Below the pieces are notes generated by a model. It was not told the DNA's origin. It ran no database searches and worked only from the letters and a program-made list of their open reading frames with translations. This document shows, piece by piece, positions 31,757 through 40,176 of a stretch of DNA of 64,000 bases. A program made the position numbers and the translations under genes. Location: positions 62,001-126,000 of the forward strand of contig NZ_JBQHUF010000005.1 in NCBI RefSeq assembly GCF_052065355.1. Reading direction: 5' to 3'. Position 1 is the stretch's first letter, and every line of letters begins with the position of its first letter. Source of the stretch: Flavonifractor sp052065355 (GTDB lineage: Bacteria; Bacillota; Clostridia; Oscillospirales; Oscillospiraceae).

Positions 31757-32723
31757 CGCCCTGGGGCGGAACATCCGCTACCTGCGCATCTCGGTCACCG
31801 ACCGGTGCAACCTGCGCTGCCGCTACTGCATGCCGGCAGAAGGTGTGGAGTGGGTGGACCACAGCGCCATCCTCACCTATGAACAGATCACCCGTCTGGT
31901 GGGTCTGTTTGCCGCCATGGGGGTGGAAAAGGTGCGGCTTACCGGCGGGGAGCCCCTGGTGCGAAAGGGGCTGGACAGTCTGGTAAGGAGCATCAAGCAG
32001 ACGCCCGGCATCCGCAGTGTATACCTGACCACCAACGGTCTGCTGCTGGCCGACCAGCTGCCCGGCCTGCTGGAAGCGGGGCTGGACGGGGTGAATCTCA
32101 GCCTGGACACCCTGGATCGGACCCAGTTTGAAGCCATCACCCGCCGTGACGAGCTGGATCGGGCCCTGGCGGGCCTGAACGCCGCCCTGGCCGCTCCCGG
32201 CCTGACGGTGAAGCTCAACTGCGTCCCCTCCGGGGAGAATGACGATCAGCTGGTGCCTCTGGCGGCCCTGGCCAAGGATCGGGAGCTGGCAGTGCGGTTC
32301 ATTGAACTGATGCCCATTGGTCTGGGCTCCTCCCTCACCCGCCGGACGGAGGCGGAGGTGCTGACCATTCTGGAAGCCGCCTTCGGCCCCGCTCTTCCCT
32401 GCCCCCAGGAGGCGGGCGGCGGACCGGGCCGGTATGTCACCTTCCCCGGCTTCCGGGGCAAGGTGGGCTTTATCAGCGCGGTGAGCCACCGGTTCTGCCA
32501 GAGCTGCGACCGGGTGCGGCTCACCGCCGGTGGATTTTTGAAAACCTGCCTGCAGTATGACTGCGGCGCGGATCTGAAAGCCCTGCTGGACGCCGGCGCG
32601 GGCGACGCCGCACTGGCAGCGGCCATCCGGGCGGCCATCACCAAAAAGCCGGAGGGGCACCATTTCGGGCAGGCCTCCACCGGCCGGGACGAGGGCCGGA
32701 ACATGAACCAGATTGGAGGGTAA
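31749..32723 (+). CDS. moaA: GTP 3',8-cyclase
   Basis: Radical-SAM enzyme of the first cofactor step. 324 residues. N-terminal cluster CNLRCRYC preceded by ISVTDR; SAM motif LTGGEPL; C-terminal second cluster C-x2-C-x13-C (FCQSCDRVRLTAGGFLKTC). Ends with the Gly-Gly tail (QIGG) needed in MoaA. Slightly shorter than average. Confidence 0.96.
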   Translation: MLDALGRNIRYLRISVTDRCNLRCRYCMPAEGVEWVDHSAILTYEQITRLVGLFAAMGVEKVRLTGGEPLVRKGLDSLVRSIKQTPGIRSVYLTTNGLLLADQLPGLLEAGLDGVNLSLDTLDRTQFEAITRRDELDRALAGLNAALAAPGLTVKLNCVPSGENDDQLVPLAALAKDRELAVRFIELMPIGLGSSLTRRTEAEVLTILEAAFGPALPCPQEAGGGPGRYVTFPGFRGKVGFISAVSHRFCQSCDRVRLTAGGFLKTCLQYDCGADLKALLDAGAGDAALAAAIRAAITKKPEGHHFGQASTGRDEGRNMNQIGG

Positions 32724-32726
32724 GAC

Positions 32727-33164
32727 ATGGGTAAGGTAATTGCCGTCTGCGTCAGCGAGCAGAAGGGCACCCAGAAGAAAAATGTAGGCTCCGCCCAGTT
32801 CGTGGAGGATTGGGGCATTCAGGGAGATGCCCACGCGGGCAAGTGGCACCGGCAGGTGTCCCTGCTGTCTCACGAGCAGGTGGAGGCCTTCCGGGCCAGA
32901 GGCGCCGTGGTGGACGACGGCGCTTTCGGCGAAAATCTGGTGGTGGAGGGCTACGACTTCAAGGCCCTGCCCATCGGCACCAAATTCAAATGCAACGACG
33001 TGGTGCTGGAGCTGACCCAGGTGGGCAAGCAGTGCCACGCCCACTGCGAGATCTACAAGGTGATGGGCGACTGCATCATGCCCCGGGAAGGGGTATTTAC
33101 CAAGGTGCTCCACGGGGGCACCATCTCGGTGGGAGACGAGCTCACCATTGTGGAGGAGGGGTAA
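32727..33164 (+). CDS. MOSC-domain protein
   Basis: 145 residues consisting only of a MOSC domain: GIQGDAHAG, the FGENLVVEG strand, and the conserved Cys region QCHAHCEIYKVMGDC. MOSC domains bind molybdenum cofactor or carry sulfur. In clostridial Moco operons a stand-alone MOSC gene of this type lies next to moaA and mogA, as here (4 bp after moaA). Confidence 0.92.
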   Translation: MGKVIAVCVSEQKGTQKKNVGSAQFVEDWGIQGDAHAGKWHRQVSLLSHEQVEAFRARGAVVDDGAFGENLVVEGYDFKALPIGTKFKCNDVVLELTQVGKQCHAHCEIYKVMGDCIMPREGVFTKVLHGGTISVGDELTIVEEG

Positions 33165-33165
33165 T

Positions 33166-33651
33166 ATGCGAGTGGCCATCATCACCCTCAGCGACTCCGG
33201 CTACGCCGGACAGCGGGAGGACAAGAGCGGCCCGGTGATCCGGGCGCTGGCAGAACATGCAGGCTATGAAGTGGTGCACACCGCCCTCCTGCCCGACGGC
33301 GTGGAACCCTTGGCCTCTGAACTGAAGCGGCTGTGCGACGAGGACATGGCCGACCTGATCCTCACTACGGGCGGCACCGGCTTCTCCCCCACCGACCTGA
33401 CCCCGGAGGCCACCCTGTCCGTGGTGGAGCGCCCCGCCCCCGGCATTGCCGAGGCCATGCGGTACAACTCCCTCCAGATCACCCCCCGGGCCATGCTGAG
33501 CCGGGCGGCGGCAGGCATCCGCAAGAAAACCCTCATCGTCAACCTACCGGGCAGCCCCAAGGCGGTGCGGGAGTGCCTGGAATTTATCCTCCCCTCTCTG
33601 GGCCACGGCCTGGAGATCCTCAGGGGGACTGCGGGCAACTGCGCCCGTTAA
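33166..33651 (+). CDS. mogA: Molybdopterin adenylyltransferase (MogA/MoaB family)
   Basis: 161 residues. MoCF domain: VAIITLSDSG at the start, LILTTGGTGFSPTDLTPEAT, and LIVNLPGSPKAV. Adenylates molybdopterin before MoeA inserts the metal. ATG at 33166 starts right after the MOSC stop. Last cofactor gene before the transporter block. Whether MogA or MoaB is the better name cannot be told from sequence. Confidence 0.92.
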   Translation: MRVAIITLSDSGYAGQREDKSGPVIRALAEHAGYEVVHTALLPDGVEPLASELKRLCDEDMADLILTTGGTGFSPTDLTPEATLSVVERPAPGIAEAMRYNSLQITPRAMLSRAAAGIRKKTLIVNLPGSPKAVRECLEFILPSLGHGLEILRGTAGNCAR

Positions 33652-33666
33652 CATAAGTCCTGAATT

Positions 33667-33742
33667 CTTCGAGCCCGTGGCGCCTAAAGCGTGAGCCATG
33701 GCGGCGGGCCGGGGCATGTCCGGAAACGGGCACGCCTACCAT
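33667..33742 (+). ncRNA. Second Moco/Tuco-type riboswitch before modA
   Basis: Same ordered blocks as the first: CGAGCC, GCGCCTAAAG, GCCATGGC, GGCCGGGGC, CCGGAAACGGG and GCCTACC. The P3 hairpin is weak (AGC-GTGA-GCC). No T-run hairpin follows; the modA ribosome site AAAGGAG starts 6 bases after it, so translational control is more likely. I see no separate promoter. Confidence 0.78.
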
Positions 33743-33762
33743 TTTGTAAAGGAGAATGCAGC

Positions 33763-34629
33763 ATGAAAAAACTCGTATCCCTGACCCTGGCACTGACACT
33801 AGCTCTGGGCCTCACCGCCTGCGGAAGCACAACTCCCGGCACCGTTGACAGCCCGGCGGCCCAGAACAGCGAGACCCCGGCTCCTGAAGCGGAGACTGTG
33901 GACGTGGTGGTATTTGCCGCCGCCTCCATGGAGGCTACCCTCACTGAGATCGCCGAGCAGTACAAAGAGGTGGCCCCCAACGTGAACCTGATTTTCACCT
34001 TTGACTCCTCCGGCACCCTGAAAACCCAGATCGAGGAGGGCGCGGTGTGCGACCTGTTCATCTCCGCCGCCCAGAAGCAGATGAATCAACTGGACAGCGC
34101 CGATACCACCGGCACCAACGAAGGGCTGGACTTCGTTCTGTCCGACACCCGCATCAACTTTGTGGAGAACAAGGTGGTGCTGGCGGTGCCTGACGACAAC
34201 CCCAAGGGCATTGAGTCCTTCCAGGACCTGGCCTCCGACAAGCTGGAGCTGCTCTGCCTGGGCAACGACGACGTGCCGGTGGGCGCCTACTCCCTGCAGA
34301 TCCTGGACACCCTGGGCATCGACATCGCCGGTCTGGAATCTGACGGCAAGGTGACCTACGCCTCCAACGTATCTGAAGTGGCTACCCAGGTGAAGGAAGG
34401 TGCCGTGGACTGCGGCATCATCTACGCCACCGACGCCTTTACTTATGAGCTGAACGTGGTGGATCAGGCCACCGCCGACATGTGTGACCAGGTCATCTAT
34501 CCCGCCGCCGTGATGAAGTGCGGCGGCAGCGAGGCCAGCCAGGAGGCCGCCCAGGCTTTCCTGGACTACATCCACACCAACGAGAGCGCCATTGCTGTGC
34601 TGGAGGGCGTGGGCTTTACCGTGTTATAA
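33763..34629 (+). CDS. modA: Molybdate-binding lipoprotein
   Basis: Extracellular receptor for molybdate (or tungstate). 288 residues, lipoprotein signal with LTAC. ModA motifs: VVVFAAASMEATLTEIA (oxyanion site Ser), FDSSGTLKTQI, CDLFISA, and near the end CGIIYATDAF. Start ATG at 33763 follows AAAGGAG. First gene of modABC, directly behind the second riboswitch. Confidence 0.95.
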   Translation: MKKLVSLTLALTLALGLTACGSTTPGTVDSPAAQNSETPAPEAETVDVVVFAAASMEATLTEIAEQYKEVAPNVNLIFTFDSSGTLKTQIEEGAVCDLFISAAQKQMNQLDSADTTGTNEGLDFVLSDTRINFVENKVVLAVPDDNPKGIESFQDLASDKLELLCLGNDDVPVGAYSLQILDTLGIDIAGLESDGKVTYASNVSEVATQVKEGAVDCGIIYATDAFTYELNVVDQATADMCDQVIYPAAVMKCGGSEASQEAAQAFLDYIHTNESAIAVLEGVGFTVL

Positions 34630-34638
34630 GCGAGGACG

Positions 34639-35346
34639 GTGGATGTTTTGGACTGGTACCCCCTCTTTAACTCTCTGCGGATCGCCGCCATCTCCACTAT
34701 TATCATCTTTTTCCTGGGCATCTTTGCCGCCTATTACGTAGCCAAGCTGCCCCGGCTGGTAAAGGGCGTGCTGGACGTGGTGCTCACCCTGCCCCTGGTG
34801 CTCCCTCCTACCGTAGTGGGCTATTTCCTGCTGCGGCTGCTGGGACCCAAACGGGTGCTGGGCATGTGGTTTCTGGAGGTCTTTGACTTGCGGCTCACTA
34901 TGGTGTGGTACTCCGCTATCTTCGCCTCGGCGGTGGTGGCCTTTCCCCTGATGTATCGCACCGCCCGGGGTGCCTTTGAGTCCTTCGACATGACCCTGGC
35001 CCACGCGGCCCGCACCCTGGGCCGCTCCAACACCTGGATTTTCTGGCGGGTGATGCTGCCCTGCTGCAAACAGGGGATCATCGCCGGAACGGTGCTGGCC
35101 TTCGCCCGGGCTCTGGGTGAGTACGGCGCCACCGCCATGATCGCCGGGTACACCCCCGGCAAGACCGCTACCATCTCCACCACGGTGTATCAGCTGTGGC
35201 GCACCGGGGATGACGCGGGAGCCATGAAATGGGTGCTGGTCAACCTGGCCATCTCCGCCGTGGTGCTGCTGTGTGTCAACATGCTGGAGAAAAAGGACCG
35301 CAGGCCCCGCAGGAAGGCGGCTCCCGTGTCCGGGGAGGTGGAATAA
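34639..35346 (+). CDS. modB: Molybdate ABC transporter permease
   Basis: 235 residues, five to six membrane helices, with the permease loop motif RALGEYGATAMIAG (EAA-type) that contacts ModC. GTG start at 34639, 9 bp after modA. Overlaps modC (TAATG). Confidence 0.95.
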   Translation: MDVLDWYPLFNSLRIAAISTIIIFFLGIFAAYYVAKLPRLVKGVLDVVLTLPLVLPPTVVGYFLLRLLGPKRVLGMWFLEVFDLRLTMVWYSAIFASAVVAFPLMYRTARGAFESFDMTLAHAARTLGRSNTWIFWRVMLPCCKQGIIAGTVLAFARALGEYGATAMIAGYTPGKTATISTTVYQLWRTGDDAGAMKWVLVNLAISAVVLLCVNMLEKKDRRPRRKAAPVSGEVE

Positions 35347-36404
35347 TGCGCCTGTTTGTGGATGTCCATAAGGACCTTGGTGCGTTCAAGCTGGACGTGT
35401 CCTTTGAGACGGAAAGCGGGCAGATCACCGGCCTGCTGGGAGCCTCCGGCTGCGGCAAGAGCATGACCCTGCGGTGCATCGCCGGGATCGAAAAGCCCGA
35501 CCGGGGCCGCATTGTACTGGATGACAGGGTGCTGTTTGATTCGGAACGGCACATCGACCTGCCCCCCCAAAAGCGGCGGGTGGGTTATCTATTCCAGAAC
35601 TACGCCCTGTTCCCCAACATGACGGTGGTACAGAACATTGCCGTGGGCGTGCGGGATAAAAAGACCCGGCGCGAGACGGTAGAGCGGCTGGTGCATACCC
35701 TCTGCCTGGAAGGGCAGGAGAAAAAGTATCCCCGGCAGCTTTCCGGCGGACAGCAGCAGCGGGTGGCGCTGGCCCGCATCCTGGCCAGCGCGCCGGAGGT
35801 GCTGCTGCTGGACGAACCCTTCTCCGCCCTGGACAGCTACCTGAAATGGCAGGTCACGGCGGAAATGGAGGATTTGCTGGGCCAATTCGGCGGTCCGGTT
35901 CTGTTTGTCTCTCATGCCCGGGATGAAGTACGTCAGCTGTGCACGCACGCCTGCATTCTGGACCAGGGGCGCACCCAGCCCATGCAGCCAGTGGCGCAGC
36001 TGTTTGAACGTCCCTGCACGTTGTCCGCCTGCCTGCTGTCCGGATGCAAGAATATCTCCCGGGCCAGAGCCACGTCGGACGGCAAAATAGAGGCCCTGGA
36101 CTGGGGCGCTATCCTGGATCCCGGCCAGCTTCCGCCCCCCGGCCTTACCCATGTGGCTGTGCGCTCCCACAGCGTCCGCCCGGCGGAAGGCCCCGGCCCC
36201 AACCGCCTTCCCTGCAAGGTGGAACGGGCAACGGAAAATATATTCTCCACTACGGTCACACTGTCCACCCCCGGCGGCGGCCAGGGCTTCTCCCGGCTGC
36301 GCATTGAGCTGGAAAAGGACCGGTGGCCGGAGCTGGCGGACAAAGACCCCCTGTGGCTGGAACTTCCCGCCGGGGATCTGCTGCTGTTGACCCAGGACGC
36401 ATAA
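35346..36404 (+). CDS. modC: Molybdate ABC transporter ATPase
   Basis: 352 residues. Walker A GASGCGKS, Q-loop FQNYALFPNMTV, signature LSGGQQQR, Walker B VLLLDEPFSALD and switch His in LFVSHARDE. The C-terminal 120 residues resemble a TOBE-type domain. Start ATG at 35346 overlaps the modB stop. Followed by a terminator. Confidence 0.95.
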   Translation: MRLFVDVHKDLGAFKLDVSFETESGQITGLLGASGCGKSMTLRCIAGIEKPDRGRIVLDDRVLFDSERHIDLPPQKRRVGYLFQNYALFPNMTVVQNIAVGVRDKKTRRETVERLVHTLCLEGQEKKYPRQLSGGQQQRVALARILASAPEVLLLDEPFSALDSYLKWQVTAEMEDLLGQFGGPVLFVSHARDEVRQLCTHACILDQGRTQPMQPVAQLFERPCTLSACLLSGCKNISRARATSDGKIEALDWGAILDPGQLPPPGLTHVAVRSHSVRPAEGPGPNRLPCKVERATENIFSTTVTLSTPGGGQGFSRLRIELEKDRWPELADKDPLWLELPAGDLLLLTQDA

Positions 36405-36409
36405 AAAAT

Positions 36410-36442
36410 GAGGAACCGGTGTGGCCGGTTCCTCGTTTTTTA
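36410..36442. terminator. Terminator after modC
   Basis: Stem GAGGAACCGG / CCGGTTCCTC with a 5-base loop, A6 on the left and T6 on the right; it serves modC and the convergent zinc-ribbon gene. Confidence 0.93.
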
Positions 36443-37336
36443 TTCCGATAAGTCTATCGAATAGTCCACTTCGGTAACTTCACAGGGGATCTTCACTCCG
36501 TTAGAGGTAACCTCTAACTTAGCCGCCCGGTCTCCTGTACAAGTGGCAAGCACCAGGTATTCTCCCGTTCGTTCGCCGCCTGTGGACATCTCCAGGCCCA
36601 GGACGTCTCCCCCGAACAGGCCTGAACTGCTGCGCACTCTGATTTCCGACTGATCCACCATTTCAGGCAGGTAGACCAGGTACTGCACCTGGGTCTCGTC
36701 ACCAGACGGCTCCGTGTGGCAGAGCACATGGGCAGCCTTTCCTTCCCTGTCCAGATTGTCGAACCACGTCTTTACCCGGGCATCCTCCGCCAGGCTCAGA
36801 TACTCTTCCACAGGCATGGAGGTGACCCCTGCGCCGTGGGCGCTGTTGGAGGCCGTAGCGAAACCCAGGAACAGGAAGACGGCCAGGATCAGCAGGATGG
36901 GAATGAGAATGACCACCAGGAGGATCTTCCACAGGGTCTTGTCCTGCCGTCGCACCGGGGGCGTAAAGCCCTCCCCGAACTCGGGCAGAGGGTCGCCGCA
37001 GTGGGGGCACACCTTCCAGTCCGGCTCCACCGGAGCAGCACAGTTGGGACAGGTGGCCTTCAGTCGGGCTCCGCACTTCGGGCAGGAGACATACCGCTCG
37101 GTGACGGGTGCAGCACAGCTGGGACATTTCAGGTCTGAGTAGCTGCCCCGAACCAGCAGGTAGATGATCAGGCCCACGAACACGGGAGCCAGCACTGCCA
37201 CCAGGGTCCACAAAACAGCGTTCATCCCCCGGCGGCTGGCGTCCCGGTAAACATAGACGCCCACCAGCACGGGGATGCCCACCAGGACCGCCAGGTATAC
37301 AATGAGAAACAGGACTATATTCAGCGTCAGCACCAT
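36440..37336 (-). CDS. Membrane protein with PLDc_N helices and double zinc ribbon
   Basis: 298 residues. Two N-terminal helices (VLTLNIVLFLIVYLAVLVGIP and MNAVLWTLVAVLAPVFVGLII; PLDc_N-like), then two zinc ribbons (CPSC...CPKC and CPNC...CPHC, about 70-120), another helix (LLVVILIPILLILAVFLFL) and an exported-looking C-terminal domain. Third gene of an ECF-sigma operon, so probably a target or modulator of that stress response. Start ATG at 37336 follows AAGGAGGG. Confidence 0.8.
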   Translation of the reverse strand: MVLTLNIVLFLIVYLAVLVGIPVLVGVYVYRDASRRGMNAVLWTLVAVLAPVFVGLIIYLLVRGSYSDLKCPSCAAPVTERYVSCPKCGARLKATCPNCAAPVEPDWKVCPHCGDPLPEFGEGFTPPVRRQDKTLWKILLVVILIPILLILAVFLFLGFATASNSAHGAGVTSMPVEEYLSLAEDARVKTWFDNLDREGKAAHVLCHTEPSGDETQVQYLVYLPEMVDQSEIRVRSSSGLFGGDVLGLEMSTGGERTGEYLVLATCTGDRAAKLEVTSNGVKIPCEVTEVDYSIDLSE

Positions 37337-37608
37337 GTGAGTTCCCTCCTTTTCTGTATAAACACAACGGCAAGGACACAGGCCCCCGTAACGGCGGCGC
37401 AAAGATAGGCCAAGCAGGCCAGGGTCAGGGTGGGATAAACCGGATACAGCAGTCCCGCCGTCAGGAACAAACAGAGCAGGCACAGCATCCCGGCCAGCAC
37501 CAGCAGGGTGGTCTGCCGCCGTAAGCGGCGGCGCTCCAGCTCCGCCTGCAGGGCGCTCTCCCGCAGGACGGGGGGCGTTTTCCCGTCAAAACGGTAGATC
37601 TGCTTCAT
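37327..37608 (-). CDS. Small two-helix membrane protein, possible anti-sigma factor
   Basis: 93 residues: a charged 30-residue cytoplasmic start, then two helices (TLLVLAGMLCLLCLFLTAG and LACLAYLCAAVTGACVLAVVFI). It overlaps the ECF sigma gene by 23 bp and the next gene by 10 bp, so it is translationally coupled to both. The position behind the sigma gene is where anti-sigma factors sit, but no zinc-binding or ASD motif is visible; the role is inference. Confidence 0.72.
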   Translation of the reverse strand: MKQIYRFDGKTPPVLRESALQAELERRRLRRQTTLLVLAGMLCLLCLFLTAGLLYPVYPTLTLACLAYLCAAVTGACVLAVVFIQKRRELTWC

Positions 37609-38092
37609 GCTCCAATGCCTCCTTCAATCGTTTTCGCGCGTGATTCAATCGGGACTTCATGGTACCCACCGGGATGCCCAAAATCTGCGCCGCCGATGTA
37701 AGGTCCATGTCCCGGAAGTAGAACAGGATCACCGCCACCCGCAGCTTGTCGGGCAGTCGGTCAATGGCCTGGTGGAGGTCGGCGTAGGCCTCCTCTCCCT
37801 TTGTCTCCTCCGCCGGTACCGACGCCAGAAGGGCGTCCTTCTCCTCATTGGTGGAGAAGCGGTTCCAAATGGGGCTGCGGGCCAGCCGACGGAGAGTGCT
37901 GCGGTAGGTATTGACGCAGATGCGGGTGAGCCAGGGTTCAAAAGGCTGAGCAGGGTCGTACTGATCCAGATGGGCCAGTGCCTTGAGCCAGGTCTCCTGA
38001 TACAGGTCGTCCGCGTCATGGGGGCTGGCGCAGAGGGTGCGGCACAGGCCGTACAGCCGCGTGCCATATTGCCGGATATAGACGTCTATCAA
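37586..38092 (-). CDS. ECF-type RNA polymerase sigma factor
   Basis: 168 residues from the TTG chosen here. Region 2 (DADDLYQETWLKALAHL) and region 4 (LPDKLRVAVILFYFRDMDLTSAAQILGIPVGTMKSRLNHARKRL) are both present. A GTG 54 bp upstream would overlap what looks like the gene's own ECF promoter, so TTG at 38092 behind AAAGGGGG is preferred. Heads a three-gene operon. Confidence 0.9.
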   Translation of the reverse strand: MIDVYIRQYGTRLYGLCRTLCASPHDADDLYQETWLKALAHLDQYDPAQPFEPWLTRICVNTYRSTLRRLARSPIWNRFSTNEEKDALLASVPAEETKGEEAYADLHQAIDRLPDKLRVAVILFYFRDMDLTSAAQILGIPVGTMKSRLNHARKRLKEALEHEADLPF

Positions 38093-38118
38093 GTGCTCCC
38101 GCCCCCTTTCACTGACAC

Positions 38119-38147
38119 ATACGAACCAAACGGGCAAAAGGTTCACC
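38119..38147 (-). promoter_or_regulatory. Probable autoregulated ECF promoter
   Basis: Minus strand GGTGAACC (38140-38147) and CGTAT (38119-38123), with 16 bp between GAACC and CGTAT, the usual GAAC...CGT ECF pattern, just before the sigma gene. Confidence 0.6.
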
Positions 38148-38153
38148 AGTTTT

Positions 38154-38186
38154 CAAAAAAAGCGGGCCGCCAAGCGGCCCGCTTTC
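38154..38186 (-). terminator. proC terminator
   Basis: Stem AGCGGGCCGC / GCGGCCCGCT with a 3-base loop, followed on the minus strand by a T7 run; it ends just before the ECF promoter. Confidence 0.9.
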
Positions 38187-38190
38187 CGTT

Positions 38191-39015
38191 TTACTTGCCC
38201 AGCTCTTTGTTTTTGGCGAAGGCTGCCATCACCGCCTGGATGGCGGCGGAGCGGAAGCCATTCTCCTCCAGAGCGGCCACGCCCACAATGGTGGAGCCGC
38301 CGGGCGAGCACACCTCGTCCTTCAGCTGGCCGGGGTGCTTGCCGGTCTCCAGCACCATAGCCGCGGCACCCAGCACGGTCTGGGCGGCGTAGGTCTGGGC
38401 CTGAGCCCGGGGCAGACCGGCCATGACACCGCCGTCGGCCAGTGCCTCGATAAACTGATACACGTAGGCCGGACCGCAGCCTGCCACGGCGGTATACTGG
38501 TCCATCAGCCCCTCGCTGATGCGCTCCACCCGGCCGGCGTCGGCCAGGATGGCCTCCACGGCGGCAAGACCGGCCTCGTTCCCCACACCGCCGTCGGTGA
38601 GGGCCAGCATCCCCTTGCCGATGGCCGCGCAGGTATTGGGCATCACCCGCAGAATGGGGATGTCCCAGGAAATGCCCTGGAGGAACCCCCGGAGGGCAGC
38701 GATCTCCACCCCGGCGGCGATGGACACCAGGGTCTTGTCCTCCCCCCGCTCATGGCAGGCGTTGAGGGCGGGCACCAGGGCAGCCGCCACGCCGGAGAGC
38801 ACCTGAGGCTTGACGCAGAGGAAAACCACCTCCGCCCCCTCCACAGCGGCCACGTTGTCCGCCGCCGCGGTGCAGCCCAGCTCAGCTGCCAGCTCCTCTG
38901 CCTTCTCTTTTGCATAGTCGGCAATGAGCACCTGCTCCGGCCCAATGGCCCGGCAGGCCGCCCGAATCAGGGCTCCGCCCATGTTGCCGCTGCCGATAAA
39001 CGAAACGCGTTTCAT
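38191..39015 (-). CDS. proC: Pyrroline-5-carboxylate reductase
   Basis: Last step of proline synthesis: pyrroline-5-carboxylate to proline using NAD(P)H. 274 residues. N-terminal Rossmann motif FIGSGNMGGAL, VMPNTCAAIGKG, and the C-terminal LKDEVCSPGGSTIVGV signature. Start ATG at 39015 follows AAAGGATG; the upstream in-frame frame adds eight residues and reaches into dus. It follows dus by 20 bp. Confidence 0.95.
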   Translation of the reverse strand: MKRVSFIGSGNMGGALIRAACRAIGPEQVLIADYAKEKAEELAAELGCTAAADNVAAVEGAEVVFLCVKPQVLSGVAAALVPALNACHERGEDKTLVSIAAGVEIAALRGFLQGISWDIPILRVMPNTCAAIGKGMLALTDGGVGNEAGLAAVEAILADAGRVERISEGLMDQYTAVAGCGPAYVYQFIEALADGGVMAGLPRAQAQTYAAQTVLGAAAMVLETGKHPGQLKDEVCSPGGSTIVGVAALEENGFRSAAIQAVMAAFAKNKELGK

Positions 39016-39035
39016 ATCTGTCATCCTTTCTCTTT

Positions 39036-39992
39036 TCACCAGTCCGGTTCCAGGTCGTCCAGCAGTTCCAGCTCCCGGAACACCGCCGCCACCCGGGCCT
39101 CATATTCCGCAGGGTCCTTCGCCTTGCGGATGGCTTTTCCATACTTTGCTCCGTCCCGAAACAGACAGATCAGATAGCACCACAGCTCCTTCATCCGCAG
39201 CATAGCGCTGTGCCGGCTGCCGAAGCCCTCCGTGTAGCTGTCAAAAACCTCAGACAAGAAGCCCTTCAGCTCCTCTTTGGAGGCGGCAGGACCTCCCGCC
39301 AGCTTCCGAGCCAGAGCCGGGTCGCCAATCAGCCCCCGGCCCAGCATGAGCCGCTCCACACCGGGGCACTCCCCCCGGAATACCTCCACCGCCTCCACGG
39401 TATTCAGGTCTCCGTTATAGCACACCGGCGCACGGCTCTTGGCCGCCGCGACGGCAAACAGCTCTCGCCGGGGGTGGTTCTTATATTGGTCCTTCTGCAC
39501 CCTGGGATGGATGATCAGTTCCTTGATCGGATACTGATTATAAAGCTCCAGAATGGGCCAGAATTCCTCCGGATCGGCAATGCCCAGGCGGGTTTTAATA
39601 GAGATCGCAATGGGGCATTTGGCGAAAACCTCCTCCAGAAAGGCCGCCAACTCCTCAGGATGGGCCAGGAATCCCGCTCCCTTCCCCTTGGCGGTCACTG
39701 TGCCGGAGGGACAGCCCAGATTCAGGTTGACCTCCTCATATCCCATATCCGCCAATGCGTTGGCCGCCCACAGAAAGTCATCCGCCCGGCGGGTCAGCAG
39801 CTGAGGCACCAGCGGCACCCCGGCATTGCCCGCCGGTTCGATCTCCCGCAGCTCCCGCTTGGGAAACACGTGATCCTGGGTGGGGGAAAGAAAGGGAGTA
39901 TAATACCGCTCCACGCCACCGAACCACTTCTGATGGGCGCTGCGGTACCATACGCTGGTGACCCCCTCCATGGGGGCGAATTCGATCTTCAA
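39036..39992 (-). CDS. dus: tRNA-dihydrouridine synthase
   Basis: FMN enzyme reducing uridine in tRNA. 318 residues. Dus motifs: FAPMEGVTS at the start, NLNLGCPSG with the catalytic Cys, ISIKTRLG, IIHPR and CYNGDLN, MLGRGLIGDP. TTG start at 39992 with AAGGAG 8 bp before it. It has its own consensus promoter, divergent from the flavodoxin operon. Confidence 0.93.
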   Translation of the reverse strand: MKIEFAPMEGVTSVWYRSAHQKWFGGVERYYTPFLSPTQDHVFPKRELREIEPAGNAGVPLVPQLLTRRADDFLWAANALADMGYEEVNLNLGCPSGTVTAKGKGAGFLAHPEELAAFLEEVFAKCPIAISIKTRLGIADPEEFWPILELYNQYPIKELIIHPRVQKDQYKNHPRRELFAVAAAKSRAPVCYNGDLNTVEAVEVFRGECPGVERLMLGRGLIGDPALARKLAGGPAASKEELKGFLSEVFDSYTEGFGSRHSAMLRMKELWCYLICLFRDGAKYGKAIRKAKDPAEYEARVAAVFRELELLDDLEPDW

Positions 39993-40028
39993 ACGGCTCT
40001 CTCCTTATTTCACACACTGCTGTTGGAA

Positions 40029-40057
40029 ATTGTAGACCATCCCCTCCCCCCTGTCAA
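40029..40057 (-). promoter_or_regulatory. Promoter of dus-proC
   Basis: Minus strand TTGACA (40052-40057), 17-bp spacer, TACAAT (40029-40034). Confidence 0.85.
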
Positions 40058-40070
40058 GAGCACTTCCCTC

Positions 40071-40099
40071 TTGACAACCGACCACTGCGGTGCTATACT
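40071..40099 (+). promoter_or_regulatory. Promoter of the DUF3793-flavodoxin operon
   Basis: TTGACA (40071-40076), 17-bp spacer, TATACT (40094-40099). Two DtxR-like operators lie just downstream. Confidence 0.88.
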
Positions 40100-40107
40100 T
40101 TCCTCGT

Positions 40108-40160
40108 GGTTAGTTATTGCTAACCGTTATCTTTTCTCTCATAGTTAGTTTTAGCTAACC
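40108..40160. promoter_or_regulatory. Two DtxR/IdeR-like metal-repressor boxes
   Basis: GGTTAG-N6-CTAACC at 40108-40125 and AGTTAG-N6-CTAACC at 40143-40160, 35 bp apart, between the -10 box and the ribosome site. The half-site TTAG/CTAA resembles iron boxes bound by DtxR-family repressors; a DtxR-family gene lies 1 kb away. Confidence 0.75.
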
Positions 40161-40176
40161 AAGAAAGGAGCCCACC

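Noticed and set aside
38093..38146. Upstream GTG start for the ECF sigma factor
   Set aside because: It overlaps the likely ECF promoter and lacks a ribosome site; TTG at 38092 is better placed.
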